Assembly (NCBI RefSeq): GCF_900079775.1
Contig: NZ_LT556036.1
Coordinates: 237,270-301,269 of the forward strand
Length of the DNA stretch: 64,000 nt
Reading direction: 5' to 3'
From: Leyella lascolaii
GTDB taxonomy: Bacteria > Bacteroidota > Bacteroidia > Bacteroidales > Bacteroidaceae
Shown: piece after piece, positions 17,446 to 26,556 of the stretch
How positions within the stretch are numbered: the stretch's first letter is position 1
Layout of the letters: the number at the start of each line of letters is the position of its first letter
Notes under the pieces: model-generated
Databases searched by the model: none
What the model was told of the DNA's origin: nothing
What the model saw: the letters and a program-made list of their open reading frames with translations, nothing else
Translations under genes and position numbers: made by a program

Positions 17446-18795
17446 ATGAACATATTACCAATAAACGGAAGAATAGTAATTATAGATAATAGTATTGAAC
17501 AAGCTCTGCCATTAATGAAAGAGTTTGGAAAATCACGTTTGTCATATTCATATTACGATGGTACACCTGAAAATCTTCCTCAAGAGGGTTCAAATATTGA
17601 TGTTCGTATCGTTTTCTTGGATATTAATCTGATTGACGATTCTGTCCATCCTATACAGCAATTATATTCAATGGTGTATGCTGTAATGAATAGGTTAATC
17701 GGTCAGAGAAATTTCCCGTATATGCTTATATGCTGGAGTAGAAATACTGATGAATATAATCAAATTATCGAACGGCTTAATCATGATTTAGAAAATCGAA
17801 AACCCATATGTTCGATTCCTTTACAGAAATCAGACTATTTTACATTGGAAGGAAAACCGACAGAGGAATTTGAAGAAAGAATAGAAAAATTGTTTGAACG
17901 GATTTCAAACGCATTAAAGCCCCATACATCATTTTGTAATTTATTGCTTTGGGAGAATCATATTCATAGTGCGATTAATCATGCTCTTGAAGATGGCCTT
18001 TCTTGTATTAATGATAAAGATTGGGATGAAACGGCGAACTGGATCTTCACAAAATGGGGGAAAGCTTATTCTGGTAAAAACTTTGAAAATTTATCTGACC
18101 CTGATAAATTAAGAGCAGCATTCCATACATTGAATCTATTTTTACATGAAACAATAGAAGAAGAAGTAAGTTCCGATACTGACGAAGATTTAAGTTTTAC
18201 TTCAGATTTTGAAAATAGAGATATCAAAACTTCGCATTTTAATGAGCGATTAATCTTTACCTTTTGTCAAACTCATCCCAAAGAACCTGGAAGAATAGTG
18301 ATAACATCTGAAAAATATTCTGATTTTAAGGATATTTTATGCTTTTGCTTTACTCCGAATACAGATTTTATTCCGGAATTAGATAAAAAAGAAATTGAAA
18401 GTAGTAAGAATCCTACCAAATCTTTAGATAAATACTATTCAACTATAAGAAAAAATATAAGAAAAGATTGGGATATTTTCAAACTGGTAATAAATGCCCC
18501 CTGCGATTATGCGCAAAAGAAAGTAAAAATGAGTAAAGCTATTCCTGGAATATTTGTCAAATCAGAATTCCGAAAATGGTTTGACAGTTCTAGCGATGCA
18601 CTTTTTATATCTCCAAGCTTCTACTATAGACTAAAGGAAGCCGATTATTTCTTCATTTTGGATTTTAGATATTTAACCTCTGAGAAAGAGGATGTAGGCA
18701 ATAGTAATATCAAACTAAAGCAGGTTGTTTTGGCAGAAATTCTTTCTAAATTATCAAGACACATAAACCGTCAAGGATTACTAACAATTGAATAA
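17446..18795 (+). CDS. Receiver-like protein, partner of the GHKL ATPase
   Basis: This 449-residue protein starts with a response-receiver-like domain: GRIVIIDN near residue 8, RIVFLDINL with Asp59 as candidate phosphoacceptor, and LICWSRN near 100. The rest has no family I can name; it contains a CDYAQKK motif near residue 345 and a conserved-looking FILDFRYL strand near the end. No DNA-binding HTH is apparent, so it is unlikely to be an ordinary transcription regulator. It lies between the ATPase and Vsr genes with 3-4 bp gaps, so all four genes are probably one transcript. Confidence 0.65.
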   Translation: MNILPINGRIVIIDNSIEQALPLMKEFGKSRLSYSYYDGTPENLPQEGSNIDVRIVFLDINLIDDSVHPIQQLYSMVYAVMNRLIGQRNFPYMLICWSRNTDEYNQIIERLNHDLENRKPICSIPLQKSDYFTLEGKPTEEFEERIEKLFERISNALKPHTSFCNLLLWENHIHSAINHALEDGLSCINDKDWDETANWIFTKWGKAYSGKNFENLSDPDKLRAAFHTLNLFLHETIEEEVSSDTDEDLSFTSDFENRDIKTSHFNERLIFTFCQTHPKEPGRIVITSEKYSDFKDILCFCFTPNTDFIPELDKKEIESSKNPTKSLDKYYSTIRKNIRKDWDIFKLVINAPCDYAQKKVKMSKAIPGIFVKSEFRKWFDSSSDALFISPSFYYRLKEADYFFILDFRYLTSEKEDVGNSNIKLKQVVLAEILSKLSRHINRQGLLTIE

Positions 18796-18798
18796 ATT

Positions 18799-19302
18799 AT
18801 GGCAGATGTGATGACACATGAACAGCGGAGCCGTTGCATGGCGGCTATTAAGAGTAAGGGCACTAAACCGGAAATGGAGGTAAGGCGTTTTTTGTTCTCG
18901 AAAGGGTTGCGCTATCGTGTCAACAATCACAAATTACCAGGATCGCCGGACATTGTACTGAAAAAATATAGAACTGTTATTTTTATTGACGGGTGCTTCT
19001 GGCATGGGCATAAAGGATGCAAGTATTATCGATTACCGAAAACCAATATTGATTTTTGGCGACATAAGATAGTTATGAACATTGCCCGTGATTACGCTAA
19101 CAACGTGGATTTGCAACTGGCAGGTTGGCGTTTAATTCGTATTTGGGAATGTGAGATTAAAACAATGGTTAAGAGAAATATTACATTGGAAGCATTATAT
19201 CTTGATATTGTCAGTACAACGACTGAATATAATCAACAAAACGCTAATACCAATATAGCAGCAGAACCAAATGCATCTTATGATAATCAAATTCAAGTTT
19301 AA
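18799..19302 (+). CDS. vsr: Very short patch repair endonuclease (Vsr)
   Basis: This 167-residue protein matches Vsr over its length: MTHEQRSRCMAAIKSKGTKP, then LPGSPDIVL with the catalytic Asp, VIFIDGCFWHGHKGC with His and zinc-ligand Cys residues, and LIRIWECEI. Vsr nicks T:G mismatches created by deamination of 5-methylcytosine, which explains its place with a C5-methyltransferase. It is the last gene of the operon. The 144-bp gap to the next, convergent gene holds no ORF. Confidence 0.92.
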   Translation: MADVMTHEQRSRCMAAIKSKGTKPEMEVRRFLFSKGLRYRVNNHKLPGSPDIVLKKYRTVIFIDGCFWHGHKGCKYYRLPKTNIDFWRHKIVMNIARDYANNVDLQLAGWRLIRIWECEIKTMVKRNITLEALYLDIVSTTTEYNQQNANTNIAAEPNASYDNQIQV

Positions 19303-19446
19303 TGTTTATAGTTACAAATATAGACATAAATAGTAGTTTTCAGATTTCATTGAAAGCAACAAATTAAGAATTTTGATTGCTTTAATGATAGCTTGGCATG
19401 GTGAAAATTGGTATAATTTATTGGTCCAATCTTTATACTATATCTT

Positions 19447-22400
19447 TTATATCAGTTTCATCGTTCTTTCAATAAATGAGATTTCTTTATCAGTTAGGTA
19501 ATATTTGGCATAGAGTTGTTGGTCTATTTCAGAAATAGATTTGCTCCAATCAATATCACTATTGTCTGAGAAATCTTGTATCGGAACAAATGAGTAAACA
19601 TCACGACTTGCTCCTTGGTCTTGTTTGCGAATGCCTATCATAAATCGGACGAATTTTGTTTTCAAATACTTGTCACAATTAAGTGTTTCTTCATACGAAT
19701 TGAAAGGATATATTTGCACAAATGTTTCAGTGCAAATTTCATAAGGATGCCCTATGATGGTCGTAACGATGTTATCTTCTATACGACCAGAACCAAAATT
19801 ACGTGGAATGAAAATTTTGTAATCAATAATCCCATTGGTCTTGGGTAAAGGGTAATCTTTGGGAATATACCGTTTAACCCTATGTTGTTTCTCGTCTAAT
19901 CCAAAGATAGTAACATCTCCATTTTGTTTTGTTTCCTTAATTTTAGGAAATCCATATTTTTCTGGAATCTTAAAAAAGTCTCCCCGTAAGCCATACGGTT
20001 TCATACTTGAAACAAGACTAGAAAATGTTTGAAAATGCAAAGACGCTACCTTTTGTTTTATATTGACCATACGTGAATCTCTGATGAAAATAGTTTCACC
20101 TTTCTCTTTTAAAAATCTTACGGAATGTATGTTTTCTGTTTCTGTATGAGTGAAAATGCTACATTCTCCATTCCATGTTCTATCCCATAAAAAATAACAT
20201 ATACCTCCTTTTATTTCGACATTCGGGAAGCACACTTTTCCATTTAAATAATCGTGCAATAAGGAAATTTGTTTATCACATAACATAGATTCTCTAAAAT
20301 CATCGAGTCCTTTTCCTCCTGAATACCAACGAGCTGGCATAATCATTGATATATAAGTAGGACTTATTGCTTTTGCAATATCAACGAATTTATTATATAT
20401 TGGAGTTGCACTGGCTTGTGCCCCTCCATCCATAACCTGATATGGCGGATTGCCTACTATTGCATTGAATTTCATATTGTCGTCATCATTAGCTTTCCAG
20501 AACGAGCGTCCCTTTGCCATCTTCTCTATGAAGTTCTGGGGCTTGTTCTTGATTTGGTTGATTAAATTCTCAAAGTAACGTGTGTTCACTTTCGCTTTGC
20601 GGAATCCTGCAAGCGTCCGTTTAGTAATATTTTTTGCCATCGGCGTCTTGCATACCACGAAAATGTTTTCGGCAACGGTCTTGTCCCACACCGCCTGCTG
20701 TTCTTCAAGCGTTTCGGCAGAAATGGTGCTGTCTTTCAGCCGGGAGCGGTAAATGCCATAAGCCATGTAAAGCGGATACAATCCCGACTTGGAATTGATT
20801 TCAAGGATGCGACTATTAGGAGTAAACACTTCTTCCGTCACCTTGCCGTGGGCAATAAAGCGCGGTTCGTTAAGAGTATTTTCGCAATCCTTGTCATAGA
20901 AGCAATAACCGCCTAAACAATCGCCCAAGTGCATATTCACCACGCGCCACGGGGTAAGTACTGTTTCCTTGTCGGGATTGCGGAACGTGCTGAATATGTC
21001 CGTGATGCGTCCGATGCGCTCCTCCACGCTCAGCTTGTCAGCCGCTTTCGCCATCGCACGGATACGCTTGCCTGCGGCGCGGAAGATGTCCGGGTCGTAG
21101 TATTTCTTGAAAGCGTTGAACTTCTGCTTGCTCACCCCTTTGGGCATGAACTCCTCCCATGAGCGCGGGTCTATCTTCTCTGCGAAGTTGTCAATGGTGA
21201 TTTCCTCGTCCTCATCGTCCAGTTCCGCACCGTAGATGAGCAAGGGCATGCGGATGGAGATGCCACGGAGAATGGAGATAGCCGCCTCGCGGTTCTTCGT
21301 TTTCTTTTTCAGTTCCTCTAATTTGCGCTTCTCCTCCTCGGTCAGTTCCTTCTTGGATTTCTTCTCCAGCTTCTCCTTTTCCTCGTATTCTTCGCCTGTC
21401 AGCCCTTGGTTGTTGATATCCACCTGATTGGTCTTGGGCATAGCCTTGGTCTGACCGATGATTTTCTTCAGGTCGTCAAACTCCTTCAATTCCAAATCGT
21501 CCAGCTTCAATAACTCGTCATTGTATAGGCTGTTGTCCTCGAATCCGTTGCGCACCACACGCTCCACATAGACCTTCTTCAACTGCTCCAGCATACGCGG
21601 CACGTCAAACTTGTCCATGCGCGAGCCTTCGATGGAAATGACCGGGCAGAAGTTGAGGAAGTCGCCCATCGTCTTGCGGTCGTCCTGCGAGGTCTTGCCA
21701 ACCTTGGCGGAAATCTTCGCAGTCTCGGCAAGCACTTTCAACGTGCGGTCGGGCGCAAAGTCTAACACGTAGCACTGCTCCTTCACCCGCCCGTTGATGG
21801 TGGCAGGTGTCTGCACGCGGAAGATGGTCTGCATATAGCTGGAAGCAGCCGTGTTGTATGAACCTGATAGCATGAACACGGCTGTCCACGCCGGAACGCT
21901 CACGCCCGTGGTCAGGCGTCCGCAGGACAGGGTGATGGTGCGTGTCGCGTCCGGGTCTTTTCCGATAGCCTCATTTACCATCTCAAGCGCACCACGGTTT
22001 TCCTCGTCCTCGTCGCCGTCACCTGCTACGTTTACGATGTGGAAATGCTGGAACACTGGATGTCGTTGCAACAATGTGCTCAATGCCCTTGCCTCCTTTA
22101 CGCCAGGCACCATCCACAGCGTATGGCGGAACACATTGCGGTATTCCTCGCTGGCGAAAGGATAACAACTTTCCTTGTCCTCCTTGGTAAGCAGGTTGAG
22201 GAAAGCGGAAACGTCACGTTCATGGACAAAGTCGCCTTCCTTGTCCACACGAAAAAACTCGCGGAAATTGAAAGCCACGTCCTCATCGACAAACTCTTTC
22301 AGCAAACGTCCGAGGTCGTAAGTGTAGATGTTCATGGCTGGCAGTGTCGCATACGGGTTGGGGTCGCCGAAGTGGGTCTTGTCCCATTCCAGTTTGGCAC

Positions 22401-23418
22401 GCTGCTCCATCACGTAGTCCCATGTGTAGATTTCGTTCTCCTTGAAATCGTCTAAGAGATTGAACGGCGTACCAGACAACCGTAAAACTTTTGTATCCTC
22501 TTTGACCAACTCAGCTATCACCGCCTTGCCAAGTTCGGTCTGCGTTCCCTCGTGCGCCTCGTCCACGATAACCAAGTCCCAAGGCGTGGCGAACACCTCA
22601 TTGTTCTTGTCGAAGTTGCCGCCGACAAGTTCAGAGCCGCGCAAGTCCTGCATGGAGGCGAAATAGACATAATGCAGTCCGTCAGTCTTTGCCCTGCGCT
22701 CAAGGTTTTTGTGGCTTTCCCCGTTGTTCTTCGAGCCGTATGCGAAGTCGTTGCGGTCATAGAATATCTTTCCGAAGTCCTCAAACCATCCGCTGTCCAC
22801 CACGGGGCGGTGGGTCAGGATGAGCGTCCGACGGAAATTCATGTCCTTGACCACCTGTAGGGCGGAAAGGGTCTTGCCGAAGCGCATCTTGGCGTTCCAT
22901 AGCATCTGGTTGCCTTTCCTGAACTGCCTTTCCGTCTTCTCAATGGCTTTCCTTTGTTCGGGGCGGAACACGATGGGGCTGCGCCCGTGCGCCACCTCTG
23001 TCGGTGACAGGGATTCCTTGCCCTCCTTGACGGCTGCAATGGCACGTTTTACCACATCGAGCGTCGTTACAAACCACTCGTTAGCCTTGTTCTCCTTGTC
23101 AAACACCTTCCTCTTCACGCCAGAACGCTCCAGCACGGCATGTATCTCCTTGTCGTTGAACGAGCGCAAGCCGCCACGGTTGTACAGCGTCAGTTCGGTA
23201 TGCAACAAGTCGTAGCGTATGCCTGCGGTCTGTGTATATTGGTTGATGCGCTTCCTTGCCGCCTCGTTCAGCGGCTTGCTGTTCGTTGCCAGTCCGATGA
23301 CGCTCTCATCGTCACAGGTAGCCTCGCCTATCTTCAGGCAACCTTCGTGCTCGGCATCGTTGATGCGGAACACGTATACCAGCTTCAGTTTAAGGGAAGA
23401 AAAATATTTCATAGACAT
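19447..23418 (-). CDS. Restriction helicase fused to N6-adenine methyltransferase, with GIY-YIG-like N-terminus
   Basis: This 1323-residue protein has three parts. Residues 10-90 (LVYVFRINDAEHEGCLKIGE...) resemble a GIY-YIG/T5orf172 nuclease domain. Residues 170-560 are a superfamily-2 helicase with MLWNAKMRFGKTLSAL, LVIVDEAHEG, RLSGTPFNL and CGRLTTGVSVP. Residues from about 985 carry NAIVGNPPYQV, the catalytic motif of amino-methyltransferases of the Eco57I type. A Lys/Glu-rich coiled coil lies near 690. It likely restricts and methylates with the adjacent protein at 23419. The start overlaps the stop of that gene. Confidence 0.8.
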   Translation of the reverse strand: MSMKYFSSLKLKLVYVFRINDAEHEGCLKIGEATCDDESVIGLATNSKPLNEAARKRINQYTQTAGIRYDLLHTELTLYNRGGLRSFNDKEIHAVLERSGVKRKVFDKENKANEWFVTTLDVVKRAIAAVKEGKESLSPTEVAHGRSPIVFRPEQRKAIEKTERQFRKGNQMLWNAKMRFGKTLSALQVVKDMNFRRTLILTHRPVVDSGWFEDFGKIFYDRNDFAYGSKNNGESHKNLERRAKTDGLHYVYFASMQDLRGSELVGGNFDKNNEVFATPWDLVIVDEAHEGTQTELGKAVIAELVKEDTKVLRLSGTPFNLLDDFKENEIYTWDYVMEQRAKLEWDKTHFGDPNPYATLPAMNIYTYDLGRLLKEFVDEDVAFNFREFFRVDKEGDFVHERDVSAFLNLLTKEDKESCYPFASEEYRNVFRHTLWMVPGVKEARALSTLLQRHPVFQHFHIVNVAGDGDEDEENRGALEMVNEAIGKDPDATRTITLSCGRLTTGVSVPAWTAVFMLSGSYNTAASSYMQTIFRVQTPATINGRVKEQCYVLDFAPDRTLKVLAETAKISAKVGKTSQDDRKTMGDFLNFCPVISIEGSRMDKFDVPRMLEQLKKVYVERVVRNGFEDNSLYNDELLKLDDLELKEFDDLKKIIGQTKAMPKTNQVDINNQGLTGEEYEEKEKLEKKSKKELTEEEKRKLEELKKKTKNREAAISILRGISIRMPLLIYGAELDDEDEEITIDNFAEKIDPRSWEEFMPKGVSKQKFNAFKKYYDPDIFRAAGKRIRAMAKAADKLSVEERIGRITDIFSTFRNPDKETVLTPWRVVNMHLGDCLGGYCFYDKDCENTLNEPRFIAHGKVTEEVFTPNSRILEINSKSGLYPLYMAYGIYRSRLKDSTISAETLEEQQAVWDKTVAENIFVVCKTPMAKNITKRTLAGFRKAKVNTRYFENLINQIKNKPQNFIEKMAKGRSFWKANDDDNMKFNAIVGNPPYQVMDGGAQASATPIYNKFVDIAKAISPTYISMIMPARWYSGGKGLDDFRESMLCDKQISLLHDYLNGKVCFPNVEIKGGICYFLWDRTWNGECSIFTHTETENIHSVRFLKEKGETIFIRDSRMVNIKQKVASLHFQTFSSLVSSMKPYGLRGDFFKIPEKYGFPKIKETKQNGDVTIFGLDEKQHRVKRYIPKDYPLPKTNGIIDYKIFIPRNFGSGRIEDNIVTTIIGHPYEICTETFVQIYPFNSYEETLNCDKYLKTKFVRFMIGIRKQDQGASRDVYSFVPIQDFSDNSDIDWSKSISEIDQQLYAKYYLTDKEISFIERTMKLI

Positions 23419-24438
23419 TCATTTTAGGAGGTCGATGTATCGGATTCGCTTGCCTTTATGCCCGGTCTGCGGGTCTTTGGCACGCCAGTCCTTTATGAGG
23501 CAGTAAGTGCCGTTGTGCCTGTAAATGTTGTCCGTCTTGCATCCCTCGCAAGGTGTGACGACTTTCGTATTCTCACCGAAAAGCGACATCTCTGTATGTA
23601 CCTTGTCGTGGCAACTGTCCGGCACGACGCCTTTCAGCCCGTCCATCTGCCATACGTTCCAAGATATGATGTAGGCGATGTAGTTGACTGACTTCGCCAA
23701 CGGGTCTTTGCCGAATTTGGTACGGTAGTATTCTATAAAGGAGGCAAGCATGGACTCGTGGGCAATGAGCAAACAGTCGCCCTGCCATTCGTAGGCATAT
23801 ATGTTCTTGTAGGCTTCCTGCGCGGCTTCCAACCATTCGCCGGAAGTTTCGGTGTTCTCGCTGACCACGCGCAGTTTGCGGTCAAGCAGTCCGATACGGT
23901 CGGTAAGTGGAATGACCGCGCCTGTGGTGGCGTCATAGCGGCAGACGATATAGGGCGCTTCGCCGCAGGTGATTTCAAGACGTGTGTCACGGACATAATC
24001 CTTCCATGTCTTTCCTTCGGGGAAAGAGATTCTTTCAGGATTCGTTTTCCAACCGTGTGTACCGTCCTCTGACGTGTATTCCGTATTGAACACGTCTTTC
24101 CTGCCGAACCACGCCTCGTCAATGAGGTTGTTCTGCGCGTTGCACACCCACGCAGGAGTGAACACCTCTGCCATGTCACGGACACGCGCCGACTGGGTGT
24201 CCTTGTGCTTCAGGACACGGGGCATGATGACCTGACCGTTGTCACCCGTAATGAGTTCGGGCAATATCGGGTCATGGTAGCCATACCCTTTGCCAAGGTG
24301 TTCATAGTTGGAAGTCGCCCAGAATATGTTGCACACGGCATCGCCCCTGCTCGTCGTATGGTCTTTTAGCAGAGTGGACAGCAATCCGGGGGAAACCTGC
24401 AAGATGCTGTTCTCCAATATGTCGGCTGTTTCAGGCAT
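23419..24438 (-). CDS. Companion subunit of the helicase-methyltransferase (M-like)
   Basis: This 339-residue protein contains RDMAEVFTPAWVCNAQNNL near residue 88, the EVFTP motif of N6-adenine methyltransferases (motif X), and ITCGEAPYIVCRYD near 155, but no NPPY motif, which is in the next gene. The two genes therefore look like a methyltransferase split between two chains, or an M-like specificity partner. They overlap and form one leftward operon. A palindrome lies 4-28 bp upstream of the start codon. Confidence 0.65.
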   Translation of the reverse strand: MPETADILENSILQVSPGLLSTLLKDHTTSRGDAVCNIFWATSNYEHLGKGYGYHDPILPELITGDNGQVIMPRVLKHKDTQSARVRDMAEVFTPAWVCNAQNNLIDEAWFGRKDVFNTEYTSEDGTHGWKTNPERISFPEGKTWKDYVRDTRLEITCGEAPYIVCRYDATTGAVIPLTDRIGLLDRKLRVVSENTETSGEWLEAAQEAYKNIYAYEWQGDCLLIAHESMLASFIEYYRTKFGKDPLAKSVNYIAYIISWNVWQMDGLKGVVPDSCHDKVHTEMSLFGENTKVVTPCEGCKTDNIYRHNGTYCLIKDWRAKDPQTGHKGKRIRYIDLLK

Positions 24439-24441
24439 GTT

Positions 24442-24637
24442 GATACACTCATGTTAAAGTGTATCTCCTGTCGGGAGAGCATAATGTCTGATAATCAGGT
24501 TGTTTATTTATCACTTGTAAAACAACAGCCGTTTCAATGCTGCTTTAATGCTTGTCTGACGCATTTTTATGGAGTGCAAATTGCCCGTTTTTCACAAAAA
24601 TGTGTAATTTTGCATTCGATAGTGTATCTCCCGACAG
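24442..24637. promoter_or_regulatory. Palindrome and repeat cluster upstream of the helicase-methyltransferase operon
   Basis: GATACACT/AGTGTATC (24442-24449, 24458-24465) is a perfect 8-bp inverted repeat next to the operon start. AGTGTATCTC occurs again at 24621-24630, and CTGTCGGGAGA (24468-24478) recurs inverted at 24627-24637. The intervening stretch has no gene. The repeats could be operators of the operon or a remnant of the junction between the mobility module and cargo. A run of 10 C follows at 24643-24652. Confidence 0.45.
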
Positions 24638-24674
24638 AAGCACCCCCCCCCCATTATTCCCAAACAACTTCCGA

Positions 24675-25883
24675 TTACAAGTCTTTCAGAATAAGCAAGT
24701 TCGCTTTGTCTATCACCGAACCGTCCAATGACGCGAGGTATATGCGCGTGGTTTCCTCCGAATCGTGCCCCATGCCCTCGCTGATGACTGAAATGGGAAT
24801 GTTCTTGCTCTTGGCGATACTTGCCCAAGAGTGCCTGCTCACGTACATGGTAAGCTGTGCGGCAATGCCACACAGCTGGGCAATCTCTTTCAGGTACTTG
24901 TTGATGCGGAACAGCGTGCTTTTGTATTGGCTGCGCAGTTTCTTGGAAGGCAGTTTCAGGATAGGGAGCAGGTAATCACCGGAACATCCTGCGGCATATT
25001 TCGCCACGGTTTCCTCCATGCAGCTTTCCCACCTGATGTGGAGTTGTTGTCCGGTCTTGTGTCTCCGGTAACTCAATATGCCGTTCTTCAAGTCCGACTT
25101 CTTCAAATAAGCCATGTCAATGAACGACATTCCACGGGTGTAAAACGAAAAGAGGAACATATCCCTTGCCTGTTCCCAATGCGGCTTTCCCGTCAGGTCA
25201 AGTTCCTTGATGCGCCGGATGTCCTTCAGGGATATGGCGCGTTTCACGGTCTTGTCCATTCCCGTATAGACATGCCTGAAGGGATGTTTCTGTACGGTCA
25301 ACCCCTTTTCCACGGCACGGTTGTAGGTGGCGCGCAGGATACGCATATAGAAAGATATGGTATTCAGGGATGCGTCATTTGTTTTCAGCCATGCCTCGTA
25401 TTCCATTATCAAGTCCTCATCCATATCGTCAAACTGTATATCCTTGTTCCGCCTGAAACGCATGAAACTGGACAAAGCAGACGCATAGGTTTCCGATGTG
25501 CGTTCCCTGCTCAGGCGTTTCAGTTGCCCGATGACGGAATCCATGAAATTGAAGAACGATTGCAGGCTTGTCTGTTTTCGATAACCGTCCACAATGGCAT
25601 CTGCCGAACAGGCACCTTTGAGTGTCAGGTCGCGGATGATGTTCTCCAGCCGTAGTACGTCACGGCTGATGTGTTTCTGAATCATACGAAGGTGGTGCTT
25701 CCTGTCCGCATCAGCCCATGAAGGAATTGTTACGGACGATGTTCCGGCGTTCCACTCGCTTTCATGTACATGCAGGTCTGCCGTAATTTGGCGGACCGCG
25801 TGGTTGTGTATCACCTGATAATATATGCTGCCTTCCCTGCCGTCTGTGGCGGAAGGATGGAATTTCACTTTTACCGATGCCAT
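24675..25883 (-). CDS. Tyrosine recombinase IntC of element III
   Basis: This 402-residue recombinase, distant from IntA and IntB, begins MASVKVKFHPSATDGREGSI. Its catalytic domain shows YTRGMSFIDMAYL with Ser at the usual Arg I position (as known for IntDOT), SYRRHKTGQQL with the beta-hairpin Lys, YVSRHSWASI and GHDSEETTRIYLASL with the Tyr. It is the only undamaged recombinase gene of element III. It ends the leftward mobilization operon; the copy in element II (52679) is truncated. Confidence 0.9.
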   Translation of the reverse strand: MASVKVKFHPSATDGREGSIYYQVIHNHAVRQITADLHVHESEWNAGTSSVTIPSWADADRKHHLRMIQKHISRDVLRLENIIRDLTLKGACSADAIVDGYRKQTSLQSFFNFMDSVIGQLKRLSRERTSETYASALSSFMRFRRNKDIQFDDMDEDLIMEYEAWLKTNDASLNTISFYMRILRATYNRAVEKGLTVQKHPFRHVYTGMDKTVKRAISLKDIRRIKELDLTGKPHWEQARDMFLFSFYTRGMSFIDMAYLKKSDLKNGILSYRRHKTGQQLHIRWESCMEETVAKYAAGCSGDYLLPILKLPSKKLRSQYKSTLFRINKYLKEIAQLCGIAAQLTMYVSRHSWASIAKSKNIPISVISEGMGHDSEETTRIYLASLDGSVIDKANLLILKDL

Positions 25884-25888
25884 TCACC

Positions 25889-26554
25889 TTACTTTTGGTT
25901 ATTGTTATTCGTCATTTGTGTCACTTTCAACTTCTCCTGTATCAGACTGTCCGACAAGGTCTTTAATCCTTTGTCGTAGCCGTCAGCCTCTTGCCGTATC
26001 CATTCGATGGCTTCCTCGTTGCGGTGGATGTCGAACACGTCATTCAGCCAAAGGATATGCTTCGCATTACATCCTCCCCATGAACGGATGACACGGAACT
26101 TCAAGGCATCGTCCGCATACTGACGCTTGGATTTCCATAGCTCGATGTTTCCCCAGATGGAAAGGCTGCATACGATGCCCATGCCGACCAAAAGAGAAAA
26201 CACTTTGCTTGACCGGATGTCAAAGCTATGGCGGTGGATATGTTCCTGTGGCTCGATATATCGTTCTTCCGAACTTCGGGCAAACATCTCTTTTAAATCA
26301 CGTAACAGATGCAGAATCCTGTTCGATGCGTAAACCTCCGCTTCCGCAAATTTGGTCAGCATGGCTTTGGTCTGTGCCTGATGCTCTTTTGCGGAACTGT
26401 CAAACAGCTCCTTTACGGCTGTCAAATCCACCGCTGGAGGCAGTCCGCTTGCTTGGTCATTTGCTACTTTTGAAGCGTTCTCCAATTTCCCGTTGATACC
26501 TTTGAGGTCGTTCTTGATGCCCTCAAAGAGCGCATATACTTCGTTATTGTCCAT
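25889..26554 (-). CDS. Single-pass membrane protein with coiled coil, between relaxase and intC
   Basis: This 221-residue protein has a central transmembrane segment (VFSLLVGMGIVCSLSIWGNI), a helical N-terminal region and a C-terminal domain with GGCNAKHILWLNDVFDIH. The element II copy (52198-52677) shares both ends but lacks about 60 residues of the helical part before the membrane segment. The tight spacing to relaxase (2 bp) and intC (5 bp) argues for one operon. It probably helps mobilization at the membrane; no named family was recognised. Confidence 0.6.
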   Translation of the reverse strand: MDNNEVYALFEGIKNDLKGINGKLENASKVANDQASGLPPAVDLTAVKELFDSSAKEHQAQTKAMLTKFAEAEVYASNRILHLLRDLKEMFARSSEERYIEPQEHIHRHSFDIRSSKVFSLLVGMGIVCSLSIWGNIELWKSKRQYADDALKFRVIRSWGGCNAKHILWLNDVFDIHRNEEAIEWIRQEADGYDKGLKTLSDSLIQEKLKVTQMTNNNNQK

Positions 26555-26556
26555 AT

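Noticed and set aside
24643..24652. Run of ten C as a phase-variation switch of intC
   Set aside because: It lies 3' of the intC stop codon and outside any coding frame, so slippage would not alter a protein.
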